From NCBI GenBank assembly GCA_023454395.1, contig JAEYFY010000374.1, forward strand, positions 1-10,802: a stretch of DNA of 10,802 bases, given 5' to 3'. Positions 1 through 7,397 of the stretch are shown piece by piece. Position 1 is the stretch's first letter. Every line of letters begins with the position of its first letter. A program made the translations under genes and the position numbers. Under the pieces are notes generated by a model. That model saw only the letters and a list, made by a program, of their open reading frames with translations, did no database searches and had not been told where the DNA came from. The DNA comes from Pseudomonadota bacterium (GTDB lineage Bacteria > Pseudomonadota > Gammaproteobacteria > Enterobacterales > Enterobacteriaceae).

Positions 1-86
1 AAACTTTTCGTTTTTACAGTGTCGCGACCTTTATTGCCTCCTTTGTCGCATTAGGCGGTACATTTATGCTTTCTTTTGTCATATAA
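1..86 (+). CDS. dsdX: C-terminal end of a membrane permease, probably D-serine permease DsdX (partial)
   Basis: Only the last 27 codons are inside the window, read in the frame beginning at base 3 and ending at TAA 84-86. The peptide (TFRFYSVATFIASFVALGGT followed by FMLSFVI) is a hydrophobic segment reaching almost to the C-terminus, as expected for the last transmembrane helix of a GntP-family permease. The stop is 12 bases before the D-serine dehydratase start on the same strand. This matches the dsdX-dsdA operon of enterobacteria, where DsdX imports D-serine across the inner membrane. The name rests mainly on this neighbourhood. The fragment is too short to exclude another amino-acid or gluconate-type permease. 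Confidence 0.55.
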   Translation, partial: TFRFYSVATFIASFVALGGTFMLSFVI

Positions 87-98
87 AAGAGAACGACT

Positions 99-1427
99 AT
101 GAACCATATAGATATAAATAAATTAATAAGTAATTTTCCACTAGTTCGTGACTTAGTGGACTTAAAAGAAGTGGTTTGGTTTAACCCAAAAGTGACCACC
201 ACTGACCAGGGACTTCCATATGTTGGTTTAACGCAAGATGACGTAATTGATGCACAAGCACGATTACAACGTTTTGCGCCTTATTTAGCGAAAGCATTTC
301 CAGAAACAGGGGTTACTCAAGGAATTATCGAATCAGAAGTCGTTGATATTCCTAAGATGAAAGTTGCTCTTGAAAAGCGTTATAACACACCTATTAGCGG
401 TCAATTACGCTTGAAAAAGGATAGTCATCTTCCTATTTCAGGTTCAATTAAAGCGCGTGGTGGGATTTATGAAGTACTGACTCATGCTGAAAAATTGGCG
501 ATCAACGCGGGATTATTAAGTACAGAGGATAATTATGAAAAATTATTTTCTGACAAATTCCGTGAATTCTTTAGCCAATATAGTATCGCTGTAGGCTCCA
601 CAGGCAACTTAGGTATGTCTATTGGGATCATGAGTGCGAAATTAGGCTTTAGCGTGAGTGTTCATATGTCTGCTGATGCACGTCAGTGGAAGAAAGATAA
701 ATTACGTTCTCATGGCGTTAATGTTGTTGAATATGAACAAGATTACAGCATCGCGGTAGAAGAAGGTCGTAAAGAAGCAGAGAAAGATCCTAACTGTTTC
801 TTTATCGATGATGAAAACTCAAAAACATTATTCTTGGGTTATGCGGTAGCCGGATTACGTTTAAAACGCCAATTTGAAGAACAAGGTGTTCGTGTTGATA
901 GTGAACATCCTCTGTTTGTTTATCTGCCTTGTGGTGTTGGTGGTGGTCCTGGTGGTGTTGCTTTTGGGCTAAAACTGGCATTTGGAGATGCAGTACACTG
1001 CTTATTTGCAGAGCCAACACACTCACCTTGTATGTTATTGGGTGTTTATACCCAATTACACGAAGGCATCTCTGTACAAGAGATTGGTATCGATAACGTA
1101 ACGGCTGCTGATGGTCTTGCTGTCGGTCGTGCATCAGGCTTTGTTGGGCGAGCAATGGAGCGCTTAATTGATGGTTATTACACTATTGATGACCAAGAGC
1201 TTTATGACTTACTCAGTTTATTAAATAAAGAAGAAGGAATTAAGTTAGAACCTTCGGCTTTAGCTGGAATGAAGGGGGCAGTACATGTCACTCAAGCTAA
1301 ATATTATCTGCAAGGTTTATCACTAGACAGTCAAAAAATGCAAAATGCAACGCATTTAGTATGGGCGACTGGTGGTGGTATGGTTCCAGCAGATGAAATG
1401 CAAAAATATCTCGCTCAAGGAAAATAG
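99..1427 (+). CDS. dsdA: D-serine dehydratase (D-serine ammonia-lyase)
   Basis: This cytoplasmic PLP enzyme converts D-serine to pyruvate and ammonia, which detoxifies D-serine and lets it serve as a carbon and nitrogen source. At 442 residues it has the length of the E. coli enzyme, and it is recognisable from end to end. It has the fold-type II PLP layout: the Schiff-base lysine is K118 in SGSIKARGG (residues 114-122), the Ser/Gly/Asn loop GSTGNLG is at 166-172, and the glycine-rich phosphate-binding loop CGVGGGPGG is at 278-286. The start is supported by the N-terminus [16 protein letters not shown], typical of the family, and a modest purine-rich ribosome site (AAGAGA) about 6 bases upstream. 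It lies 12 bases behind a permease end, so it is probably expressed as dsdXA. The usual LysR activator gene dsdC is not in the window, and no promoter is visible just upstream. There is no sign of damage. Confidence 0.96.
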   Translation: MNHIDINKLISNFPLVRDLVDLKEVVWFNPKVTTTDQGLPYVGLTQDDVIDAQARLQRFAPYLAKAFPETGVTQGIIESEVVDIPKMKVALEKRYNTPISGQLRLKKDSHLPISGSIKARGGIYEVLTHAEKLAINAGLLSTEDNYEKLFSDKFREFFSQYSIAVGSTGNLGMSIGIMSAKLGFSVSVHMSADARQWKKDKLRSHGVNVVEYEQDYSIAVEEGRKEAEKDPNCFFIDDENSKTLFLGYAVAGLRLKRQFEEQGVRVDSEHPLFVYLPCGVGGGPGGVAFGLKLAFGDAVHCLFAEPTHSPCMLLGVYTQLHEGISVQEIGIDNVTAADGLAVGRASGFVGRAMERLIDGYYTIDDQELYDLLSLLNKEEGIKLEPSALAGMKGAVHVTQAKYYLQGLSLDSQKMQNATHLVWATGGGMVPADEMQKYLAQGK

Positions 1428-1438
1428 AGCGTAGAGCA

Positions 1439-1468
1439 GGGGCGATAAGGTTTATCTTTATCGTTCCC
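1439..1468 (+). terminator. Imperfect hairpin after dsdA, possible weak terminator
   Basis: An imperfect stem of about 11 bp begins 12 bases after the dsdA stop. The arm GGGGCGATAAGG pairs with CTTTATCGTTCCC around a TTTAT loop, with one bulge and a G-T wobble. No uridine run follows (TATAAAAC), so it is not a classical intrinsic terminator. It may stabilise the dsdA mRNA 3' end or act with Rho. The stronger hairpin at 1620-1640 could also stop rightward transcription. Confidence 0.35.
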
Positions 1469-1547
1469 TATAAAACAAAAGGGAGCAGTACGAGTATCCA
1501 GTAATTATTATATAAAACAATAATATAGTAACAATGGATTAAACCAA

Positions 1548-1586
1548 GTGTTACATCAAATATTCACACCAGGATGTCACACCAGG
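1548..1586. repeat. Short direct and inverted repeat cluster in the convergent gap
   Basis: TCACACCAGG occurs twice, at 1564-1573 and 1577-1586, a direct repeat with 13-base period. The same stretch contains an inverted repeat: GTGTTACATC at 1548-1557 pairs with GATGTCACAC at 1573-1582, 9 of 10 positions, with a 15-base loop. It lies between the dsdA end and the terminator of the leftward operon, where no protein is encoded. The role is unknown and it may be chance or a decayed element. Confidence 0.4.
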
Positions 1587-1612
1587 GGAAAATGTCGTAG
1601 TATTATAATCAT

Positions 1613-1640
1613 AAAAAAAGAGGCACCCATTGGGTGCCTC
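1613..1640 (-). terminator. Rho-independent terminator of the receptor operon
   Basis: On the minus strand a perfect 9-bp GC-rich stem (GAGGCACCC with GGGTGCCTC, 3-base loop) is followed directly by seven Ts. It is 33 bases after the stop codon of the second receptor, so it ends that leftward operon. Rightward it lacks a strong T run, but it could still partly stop readthrough from dsdA. Confidence 0.9.
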
Positions 1641-1672
1641 GCTTACTTTATATCTTGCTAAATTAGAAGATA

Positions 1673-4042
1673 TTAAAAATCAATTTTGACATTTACCCCA
1701 TAGTTTCGACCCGGTAATGGGGCTAAATATTTTAATTGAGAAGATGCCGGTCTTGCTTCTGTATTGGTGAGATTATTAATAATAAAATCAACAGAAACAT
1801 CCAATTTATCAAGATGATATTTTTTACCAATACCGGCATCAACTAATGTGTAAGAAGGGAAAGTAATATCCCCGCCATACATTAATCCACCACTTTCTTT
1901 TTGTTTTTTATAGTAAGTCGCAGTGCTAAATGCAGTTAATTCACCATGCTGGTAATTAAGGCTAATACCATGTTTTTCATTGGGAAGATTAGGCAAATAA
2001 TTACCTGCAATAAAGAGCTTTCTTTTACTTTTGTTTTCAACAAAATCACCAAATAGTGTAAATGTAAGATTATGCTCGTGAGGCATTTCATATAAATACT
2101 TAAATTCGTATTCTAATCCTTTTGTTTCGAGATCCGTTTCATCCCATTCCATAACGGTAACCCCACCACGGCTAACTCCTGTTAATCGTCTAAATTTAAA
2201 ATCACTGTAGTCTGTTTTATACAAATTAATCTTATTAGAGAAATTACCTATCTCAATAACAGATGATAATTCAATACTTTTACTTTTTTCGGTATTAAAT
2301 TCACTCTTTCCCTGTTCTTCAATTAAATAAGCATAATGCGGACCATGTGTATAAAGCTCATTAATTTCTGGCGCTCGATAAGCAATATTTTGTTGTAGTT
2401 TTAATGTCCATTCATCAACTGGCGTAAAAGATAAGGCTAGTGTATTTGCACTTGTATCAAAATGACGATTTTGCAGATTGGAGCCTTGTCCTCGACCGCT
2501 ATTATAATTATCGGGAATATTTAAATGATGGTGAGTATAGCCTTTACGGTATCCCGCAGTAATTTCAAAAGGAGATAAATTTAGCGACTCAACCCAATAG
2601 ATCCCGTATTCTTTGGTTAATACACTGGGTAAATAAGCATCATAGCCCGACGTTTTCAGGTCACGATAATTACCGTTAATTCCAACAGCACCATTTACTC
2701 GATTAAAGAGCGGGGTGTGTGCAGTTTCCAAGGCTAATTGGTGACTTTTTGTCTCAAATATCGATGATGCAATTTGCCCCACCAATTCTTCATCTTTCGA
2801 TTCAGAATAAGAGTAATAAAAAGCACTGTCCCTTAAAAAAGGCGTTAAGTGATAATGTTTTCCTTGTATATCTATTCGTCGATTATGGTTTGAAACCGAA
2901 ATAGGTTTGTACATTTCTCGTGTCGTTTTCGACGTGAGATAGGCATATCCCGGTACACCATAAGATGTTTGAAAATCAGTAACAGATAGACCTAAATAAC
3001 CATCATCGCCAATATAAGAGAGTGATGCATTACCACTTTGACTTTTTAAAAAGCTATTAGGAATTTCTTTATTATCATTTTCAACATAATGTTTGGGTGG
3101 TGTCACATGTTCAATGGATGTGGGGCTACCGGGTTTATATTGTGAGTTAGCTTCATTATCAACATAGCCAATACCTGAAAAATAATCTTTATCTTTAAAA
3201 GTATATTTATCATCTTCGCTTAATTCATATTCAACTTTGTATTTTTTCCAAAACTCACTAATGTAAGGGTAAGCTTCAGGATTGCGGCTGGTAAATACTT
3301 TCATATCAACTTGGCATTGATCACGTAACGCAAAGTGACTTTTTAGTTGCTGATAGCTATAACAAGGTGCTGCTTTAGAATGTGTTGGAATTTTATATCT
3401 AGTAACACGTTTAGTGGCACCCGAAATATTAAACACCCAGTTTTCTTCATTACTGAATTTAATATTTGCTGATCCACCATTACCGTTATTGGTACTTCCA
3501 TTAAATGTCACGGCGCCTGAAACCGCTTTTTCAGGCAACTGTGTCATTATCCTATCATCCCACAAATGAATTGCACCACCACTGCTACTACCGCCATAAA
3601 GTAGTGCTTCAGAGTTTTTACTGATCGATATTTCATTAATTCTATTCATATCAATGGGAATAGGCATATTCCCACTAATAAATGAAATATCATTAATAGG
3701 AAGGTTATTGACTAAAATACCCACTCTATTTCCAGACATGCTACGAATAACAGGTCTTGCGGCATTAGGACCAAAACCTTCTGCTTGTACTCCTGCGACT
3801 TTTGAAACGGTATTGCCAATTGTATTGGACTTTATTTGTTCAAGTTGTTTTCCTTTTATCTCTTCCCGATTATTCAGTAACAATGAAGAGAATGTCTCTT
3901 TGTTTTTTATTGATGCTGCTTTAACAGTAATAACATCGTTTGGTAGTTCTTTTTCTTTGCTTTTATCTTTATTATTCTCTTTTCCATATAAAGGAGACGA
4001 CAAAAGCATAAGTAAAATAATAGAGAATTTACTTTTTTTCAT
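1673..4042 (-). CDS. TonB-dependent outer-membrane receptor, diverged ZnuD paralogue, ligand unknown
   Basis: This 789-residue outer-membrane receptor has a Sec signal peptide (residues 1-20, ending SSPLYG), a TonB box DVITVK at 36-41, a plug with RPVIRSMSGNRV (96-107) and LLYGGSSSGGAIH (147-159), and a beta-barrel ending in Phe. It is related to the ZnuD-type gene just upstream: the plug segments align without gaps from V107 to the LLYGG motif, and NELYTHGPH (561-569) matches EELYANGVH. It differs in three ways. The Asp-His pair of ZnuD is Asn125-Met126, the His-rich loop after YGVPGYAY (361-368) is absent, and residues about 215-335 form a loop roughly 90 residues longer than in the paralogue, with Cys227 and Cys243. 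It starts 16 bases after the upstream stop and has no clear ribosome site, so translation may be coupled. Uptake across the outer membrane via TonB is secure from the family. The substrate is inference: zinc-related from its Zur-controlled operon, possibly a chelated metal. Confidence 0.87.
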   Translation of the reverse strand: MKKSKFSIILLMLLSSPLYGKENNKDKSKEKELPNDVITVKAASIKNKETFSSLLLNNREEIKGKQLEQIKSNTIGNTVSKVAGVQAEGFGPNAARPVIRSMSGNRVGILVNNLPINDISFISGNMPIPIDMNRINEISISKNSEALLYGGSSSGGAIHLWDDRIMTQLPEKAVSGAVTFNGSTNNGNGGSANIKFSNEENWVFNISGATKRVTRYKIPTHSKAAPCYSYQQLKSHFALRDQCQVDMKVFTSRNPEAYPYISEFWKKYKVEYELSEDDKYTFKDKDYFSGIGYVDNEANSQYKPGSPTSIEHVTPPKHYVENDNKEIPNSFLKSQSGNASLSYIGDDGYLGLSVTDFQTSYGVPGYAYLTSKTTREMYKPISVSNHNRRIDIQGKHYHLTPFLRDSAFYYSYSESKDEELVGQIASSIFETKSHQLALETAHTPLFNRVNGAVGINGNYRDLKTSGYDAYLPSVLTKEYGIYWVESLNLSPFEITAGYRKGYTHHHLNIPDNYNSGRGQGSNLQNRHFDTSANTLALSFTPVDEWTLKLQQNIAYRAPEINELYTHGPHYAYLIEEQGKSEFNTEKSKSIELSSVIEIGNFSNKINLYKTDYSDFKFRRLTGVSRGGVTVMEWDETDLETKGLEYEFKYLYEMPHEHNLTFTLFGDFVENKSKRKLFIAGNYLPNLPNEKHGISLNYQHGELTAFSTATYYKKQKESGGLMYGGDITFPSYTLVDAGIGKKYHLDKLDVSVDFIINNLTNTEARPASSQLKYLAPLPGRNYGVNVKIDF

Positions 4043-4058
4043 AATTATTGTTTTATAC

Positions 4059-6134
4059 TTAGAATGTAAGAGTTGCGCCTAAGATAATATTACGACCCGG
4101 TAAATACATTTCATCTTTAATATAAGAGGTACTGTCTTTTCCTTTTGCATCAAAGATATTATTAATTTTGGCGTACAAGGTATAATGGGTTTGATCTAAA
4201 TAACCGATATATTCACTACCTAAACTAACCGTATTATAAGCATCTGTTGGTGTTTCATAGTCTGCCGTTTTATTTTGTTTTCCAAAATGGTCAACACGGA
4301 TTTGTCCAGTTAAATTATCTGTAATACTATGTTTAATATAAGTACTTAAACGATAAGCCGGTATTCTTGGTATATTTCCCTTATTATGCAGTAAATTTGC
4401 TCTAACATAATCACCAGAAATACCAATTAAGCTATCTTGGTTATAGTAATAATCAATATTGCCTTCTATACCTTTAAATTGTGCATCATTTTGAACATAT
4501 TGTAATGAACGATAGCCATTATTTAATTCAGTGCCAGTAAACTGACCGTAAATATAATTATTAATACGGTTATAATAGGCGCTAATATTGAATTGAATAT
4601 CACCTGTAACTTTAGTTATTCCAATATCAATATTATTTGCTGACTCTGCGGTTAAATTAGGATCGCCTTTTTCAATAGTTCGACTTGCAGCATGAACACC
4701 ATTCGCGTAAAGCTCTTCTGCCACCGGTAATCTTTTCGTGTGTGATAGTGATAAATTTAAAAAATAGTCTTGTGTAAAATTCCACGCTAATCCAGCAGAA
4801 ATAGAAGATGCATTCTGCTTATTGTTTTTTTGCGTTTCTCTATTTAACAGTGATTGCCACTCTTGGCGAAAGCCTAATTCATAGCGAAAATCACCTAATT
4901 GGTATTCTTCTAATAAAAAGAGGGCGTGATTTTTGGTTTTTGTTGATGGTACATAAGCTTCTTCTCCATAAGCACTAAAATCACGTTGATTAAATTGCCC
5001 ACCAATAACACCACGCCAGCCTAAAATAGGTTGATGTGTGAAAGAAAATCTTAATTCATCTCCTTTGTTTTTAAATTGGGTACTAACTTCATGACCTTCT
5101 TTTTCATCATGATGATAATGGGTTCTGGTCGCACTGAAACGTACCGATTCAACACCGGCAAATGGATTACTTTTTTCACCACGTAGATCCCATCGTTTAC
5201 TCTCCATAATAATATAGGGAATGCCATGTTCATGTTGTTCATCAGGGTATTCATGATTGTGATCATGATGATGACCGGTTACAGGAGAGTGAGTAGAAAC
5301 GTGATGATGCTCCTCTTCATGATCATGAAAATGAGTATGGCCAGGTAATCCATATCGGCGATGTTGTTCACCATAACCAATCCCAATATAACCATCATCA
5401 AAGATCCACGATGCACCGATATTTGCAGATTGGTTATCTTGATAAGAGCCAGCTAAACGGCGAGACTCTCCTTGATGCAAAGGTGCTGGTTGGTTGTAAT
5501 CGCTTTGATAACGTTTAGTGCCTTCAATACGCAGAGCTAAATTATCTTGTCCTAATGTTAATCCGGCTGCCCCTATATTTCCCTTAGAAACGGAATCGTA
5601 TTGATACTGTAATTCGCCGTCGTAGCCTTTTTCAGGCACTGACATAGGAATTTTGCTATCAATAACATTAATGGCGCCACCTATCGTACCTCCGCCATAA
5701 AGTAATGTTGCAGATCCTTTTAACACTTCAATACGTTGGCTTAAAAAAGGTTCACTGGTGATCGCGTGATCTGCACCAATAGATGAAACATCCATAAGAT
5801 CACTACCACTGTGTAATACTTTGACTCGATTTCCTGACATTCCCCGAATAACTGGATGTACTGAACCTCCACCAAAAAAGCTGGCATGAAAACCAGGTAG
5901 AGATGTCAATGTTTCTGCAATAGATGCACTACGATTAGTTCGTAGATCTTCTTGTGTAAAAACTGCAACAGGTGTTGCCATTTTTTCTGCCGATGTTTGT
6001 AAAGGCGTTGAATAAACCTTTAATATCTCACTTTGTGGTTTTTCCTCTGTTTTTATTGTGGTGTTTGCATTCGCAAATAAAGAATAACTTATTGAAATAA
6101 AAAGCGTTGTATAACTGAAAACCAATTTTTTCAT
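4059..6134 (-). CDS. znuD: TonB-dependent zinc receptor, ZnuD type, with His-rich loop
   Basis: This 691-residue outer-membrane receptor would import zinc into the periplasm for the ZnuABC system. It has a signal peptide (about 1-23, cleavage likely after FANA), a TonB-box-like segment SEILKVYS (35-42), a plug with HPVIRGMSGNRVKVL (93-107) and LLYGGGTIGGAINVID (144-159), and a barrel ending in Phe. Its order of motifs follows Neisseria ZnuD, including DHAI in the plug, YGLPGH before the surface loop, and ELYANGVH. Residues matching the zinc ligands I recall for Neisseria ZnuD are D122, H123, E425 and H481. A surface loop at 266-303 has 15 His in 38 residues, and a second small cluster (H339, H341, H342, H348) follows. 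The start is fixed by the signal peptide and by a strong ribosome site AAAGGAGG at 6143-6150. It is the first gene of a two-gene operon behind a perfect Zur box. Zinc is the likely ligand; other metal or haem uptake is less likely. Confidence 0.9.
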   Translation of the reverse strand: MKKLVFSYTTLFISISYSLFANANTTIKTEEKPQSEILKVYSTPLQTSAEKMATPVAVFTQEDLRTNRSASIAETLTSLPGFHASFFGGGSVHPVIRGMSGNRVKVLHSGSDLMDVSSIGADHAITSEPFLSQRIEVLKGSATLLYGGGTIGGAINVIDSKIPMSVPEKGYDGELQYQYDSVSKGNIGAAGLTLGQDNLALRIEGTKRYQSDYNQPAPLHQGESRRLAGSYQDNQSANIGASWIFDDGYIGIGYGEQHRRYGLPGHTHFHDHEEEHHHVSTHSPVTGHHHDHNHEYPDEQHEHGIPYIIMESKRWDLRGEKSNPFAGVESVRFSATRTHYHHDEKEGHEVSTQFKNKGDELRFSFTHQPILGWRGVIGGQFNQRDFSAYGEEAYVPSTKTKNHALFLLEEYQLGDFRYELGFRQEWQSLLNRETQKNNKQNASSISAGLAWNFTQDYFLNLSLSHTKRLPVAEELYANGVHAASRTIEKGDPNLTAESANNIDIGITKVTGDIQFNISAYYNRINNYIYGQFTGTELNNGYRSLQYVQNDAQFKGIEGNIDYYYNQDSLIGISGDYVRANLLHNKGNIPRIPAYRLSTYIKHSITDNLTGQIRVDHFGKQNKTADYETPTDAYNTVSLGSEYIGYLDQTHYTLYAKINNIFDAKGKDSTSYIKDEMYLPGRNIILGATLTF

Positions 6135-6142
6135 TTTGATTA

Positions 6143-6150
6143 CCTCCTTT
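6143..6150 (-). promoter_or_regulatory. Strong ribosome binding site of znuD
   Basis: On the minus strand AAAGGAGG stands 8 bases before the ATG, close to the ideal anti-16S sequence and spacing. It confirms the start of the zinc receptor and implies efficient translation once the operon is derepressed. The second gene of the operon has nothing comparable. Confidence 0.85.
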
Positions 6151-6155
6151 GTTTT

Positions 6156-6178
6156 AAAATGTTATAACATAACATTTT
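6156..6178 (-). promoter_or_regulatory. Zur box (zinc-uptake regulator operator)
   Basis: This is a perfect inverted repeat with 10-bp arms, AAAATGTTAT and ATAACATTTT, around a 3-base centre. It has the same length and arm sequence as the gammaproteobacterial Zur consensus (arms GAAATGTTAT and ATAACATTTC, 3-base centre), differing only in the outermost base of each arm. It lies 21 bases before the znuD start and just downstream of the predicted transcription start, so zinc-loaded Zur would block early transcription of both receptor genes. Regulation is inferred; the palindrome itself is directly visible. Confidence 0.9.
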
Positions 6179-6193
6179 GTAAATATTGTAAGT

Positions 6194-6212
6194 AAATATA
6201 ATTATCATTAGC
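6194..6212 (-). promoter_or_regulatory. Fur-box-like sequence overlapping the -10 element
   Basis: On the minus strand, from base 6212 downward, GCTAATGATAATTATATTT matches the 19-bp Fur consensus at 14 positions by my count, including the central TAATGATAAT core. It overlaps the predicted -10. In an AT-rich intergenic region part of this match could be chance, so Fur control is only a possibility. Confidence 0.4.
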
Positions 6213-6230
6213 AAGTGATGATTTTTTCAA
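6201..6230 (-). promoter_or_regulatory. Predicted sigma-70 promoter of the receptor operon
   Basis: On the minus strand TTGAAA (6230-6225, five of six matches to the -35 consensus) is followed after 18 bases by GATAAT (6206-6201, five of six matches to the -10). Transcription would start near 6194, giving a leader of about 60 bases that contains the Zur box and the ribosome site. A start inside the Zur box was considered but has no good -35. Confidence 0.55.
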
Positions 6231-6303
6231 AATGACAAAATTTTTATAACTTATTGTAATTTTTAAATAAAAATATTTTTCATGGGAGAAGGTAGAAGAA
6301 ATG

Positions 6304-6328
6304 AAAAAGGCACCTGAAAGGTGCCTTT
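6304..6328 (-). terminator. Rho-independent terminator of the afu operon
   Basis: A perfect 10-bp stem (AAAGGCACCT with AGGTGCCTTT, loop GAA) begins 13 bases after the afuC stop. On the minus strand it runs directly into a five-T tract. It insulates the sugar-phosphate operon from the zinc-receptor promoter about 75 bases further on. Confidence 0.85.
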
Positions 6329-6341
6329 AAGATAAATATGC

Positions 6342-7382
6342 TTATTCTAAGATAAACATGCCATAAGGATGGATTTGTAGATAGTAACTGTCGCCTACAC
6401 TAGGCTGAAGCTGAGTCGCATTGACTTGTAAGAGCAAAGTTTGATTTTGCCATTCTACGGTCACTTCATATTGAGGTCCCATATAAGCGACATGGACGAT
6501 TTTGCATTGCTGACAAGCATCGCCTTGTTGAGATAAGGTGATCGCTTCTGGTCTAACTCCCACTCTAACTTCGGTTTTCGTGGTGTTAAACGTGTCTGGT
6601 TTTGGTAGGCGATAGTGGAAGATCTCAACATAATCAGCGCCCAATGTGGCAGGGAATAAGTTTGCATCTCCCATAAAACTTGCCATAAATTCAGACGCGG
6701 GTTGACGATAAAGATTTTGCGGTGAACCTAATTGCATTATCTTCCCTTTATTCATTACTAAAACCATATCAGAAACCGCAAATGCTTCACTTTGATCATG
6801 GGTTACATAAAGAGAGGTGATATTAAACTGTTGTTGTAACTCACGAATTTTCTCTCTCATACTACGACGTAAATTGGCATCAAGGTTACTTAATGGTTCA
6901 TCAAAAAGTAGCACTTTAGGTTTTAAAATTAAGGCGCGAGCTAAAGCGACACGTTGTTGCTGTCCTCCTGAAATTTGGTCAACAAAACGGTCTTCAAAGC
7001 CCGCTAAATCCACCAGCTCTAAGGCTTCGGAAACACGTTGTTTAATTTCCGCCTTCGGTCGTCCTAGCATTTTTAAACCATAGCCAATGTTTTCTCCTAA
7101 TGACATATGAGGGAAAAGGGCATAAGACTGAAACACCATACAGATATCGCGTTGCTGAATTGAGCGATCGGTAACATCTTCACCATCAATGAAAATTTTC
7201 CCTTCTGTCGGTTTTTCTAATCCCGCGACTAAACGTAATACCGTGGTTTTACCGCAACCTGAAGGCCCTAATAATGAAACCATTTTGCCTTGTGGAATAG
7301 ACAAACTGAGATCTTCAATTACCGTGTTAGTGCCAAAACGCTTAATTACATTTTTCAGTTCAACGAAATGTTGTTGTGTCAT
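6342..7382 (-). CDS. afuC: ABC transporter ATP-binding protein, AfuC/FbpC type
   Basis: This 346-residue cytoplasmic ATPase energises the importer formed with the fused permease encoded just upstream. All nucleotide-binding motifs are intact: Walker A GPSGCGKT at 39-46, Q-loop Gln85, signature ISGGQ at 137-141, Walker B VLLFDE at 157-162, D-loop SNLD at 165-168 and switch His195. A C-terminal regulatory (TOBE-like) region follows from about residue 235. The length is usual for the AfuC/FbpC/PotA branch. The start is supported by a ribosome site (CGGAG, about 9 bases upstream). The gene begins 15 bases after the permease stop. By sequence alone it fits iron(III), phosphonate, polyamine or sugar-phosphate systems. 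The substrate call comes from the binding protein and the sensor gene upstream. Confidence 0.9.
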   Translation of the reverse strand: MTQQHFVELKNVIKRFGTNTVIEDLSLSIPQGKMVSLLGPSGCGKTTVLRLVAGLEKPTEGKIFIDGEDVTDRSIQQRDICMVFQSYALFPHMSLGENIGYGLKMLGRPKAEIKQRVSEALELVDLAGFEDRFVDQISGGQQQRVALARALILKPKVLLFDEPLSNLDANLRRSMREKIRELQQQFNITSLYVTHDQSEAFAVSDMVLVMNKGKIMQLGSPQNLYRQPASEFMASFMGDANLFPATLGADYVEIFHYRLPKPDTFNTTKTEVRVGVRPEAITLSQQGDACQQCKIVHVAYMGPQYEVTVEWQNQTLLLQVNATQLQPSVGDSYYLQIHPYGMFILE

Positions 7383-7397
7383 GATTTATACTCCGTA

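Noticed and set aside
802..1155. A 117-codon minus-strand open frame inside dsdA, rich in Gln and His.
   Set aside because: It lies wholly inside an intact dsdA, has no ribosome site or family resemblance, and its composition is a by-product of the opposite reading frame.
1564..1586. Two TCACACCAGG copies considered as the start of a CRISPR array.
   Set aside because: Only two 10-base units with a 3-base gap, far too short for CRISPR repeats and spacers, and no cas genes are present.
5051..5266. Alternative open frame over the His-rich part of znuD.
   Set aside because: It is a frame-shifted reading of His/Asp codons in the same strand of an intact gene and has no independent start signals.
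1673..6134. Tandem receptors considered as a siderophore or haem uptake locus.
   Set aside because: There are no siderophore synthesis, haem-handling or TonB-ExbBD genes nearby, and the clear Zur box and ZnuD motifs point to zinc.
6282..6317. A tiny plus-strand ORF (MGEGRRNEKGT) before the afu terminator, considered as a leader peptide.
   Set aside because: It has no plausible ribosome site, runs into a terminator of the opposite strand, and is not upstream of any plus-strand gene.
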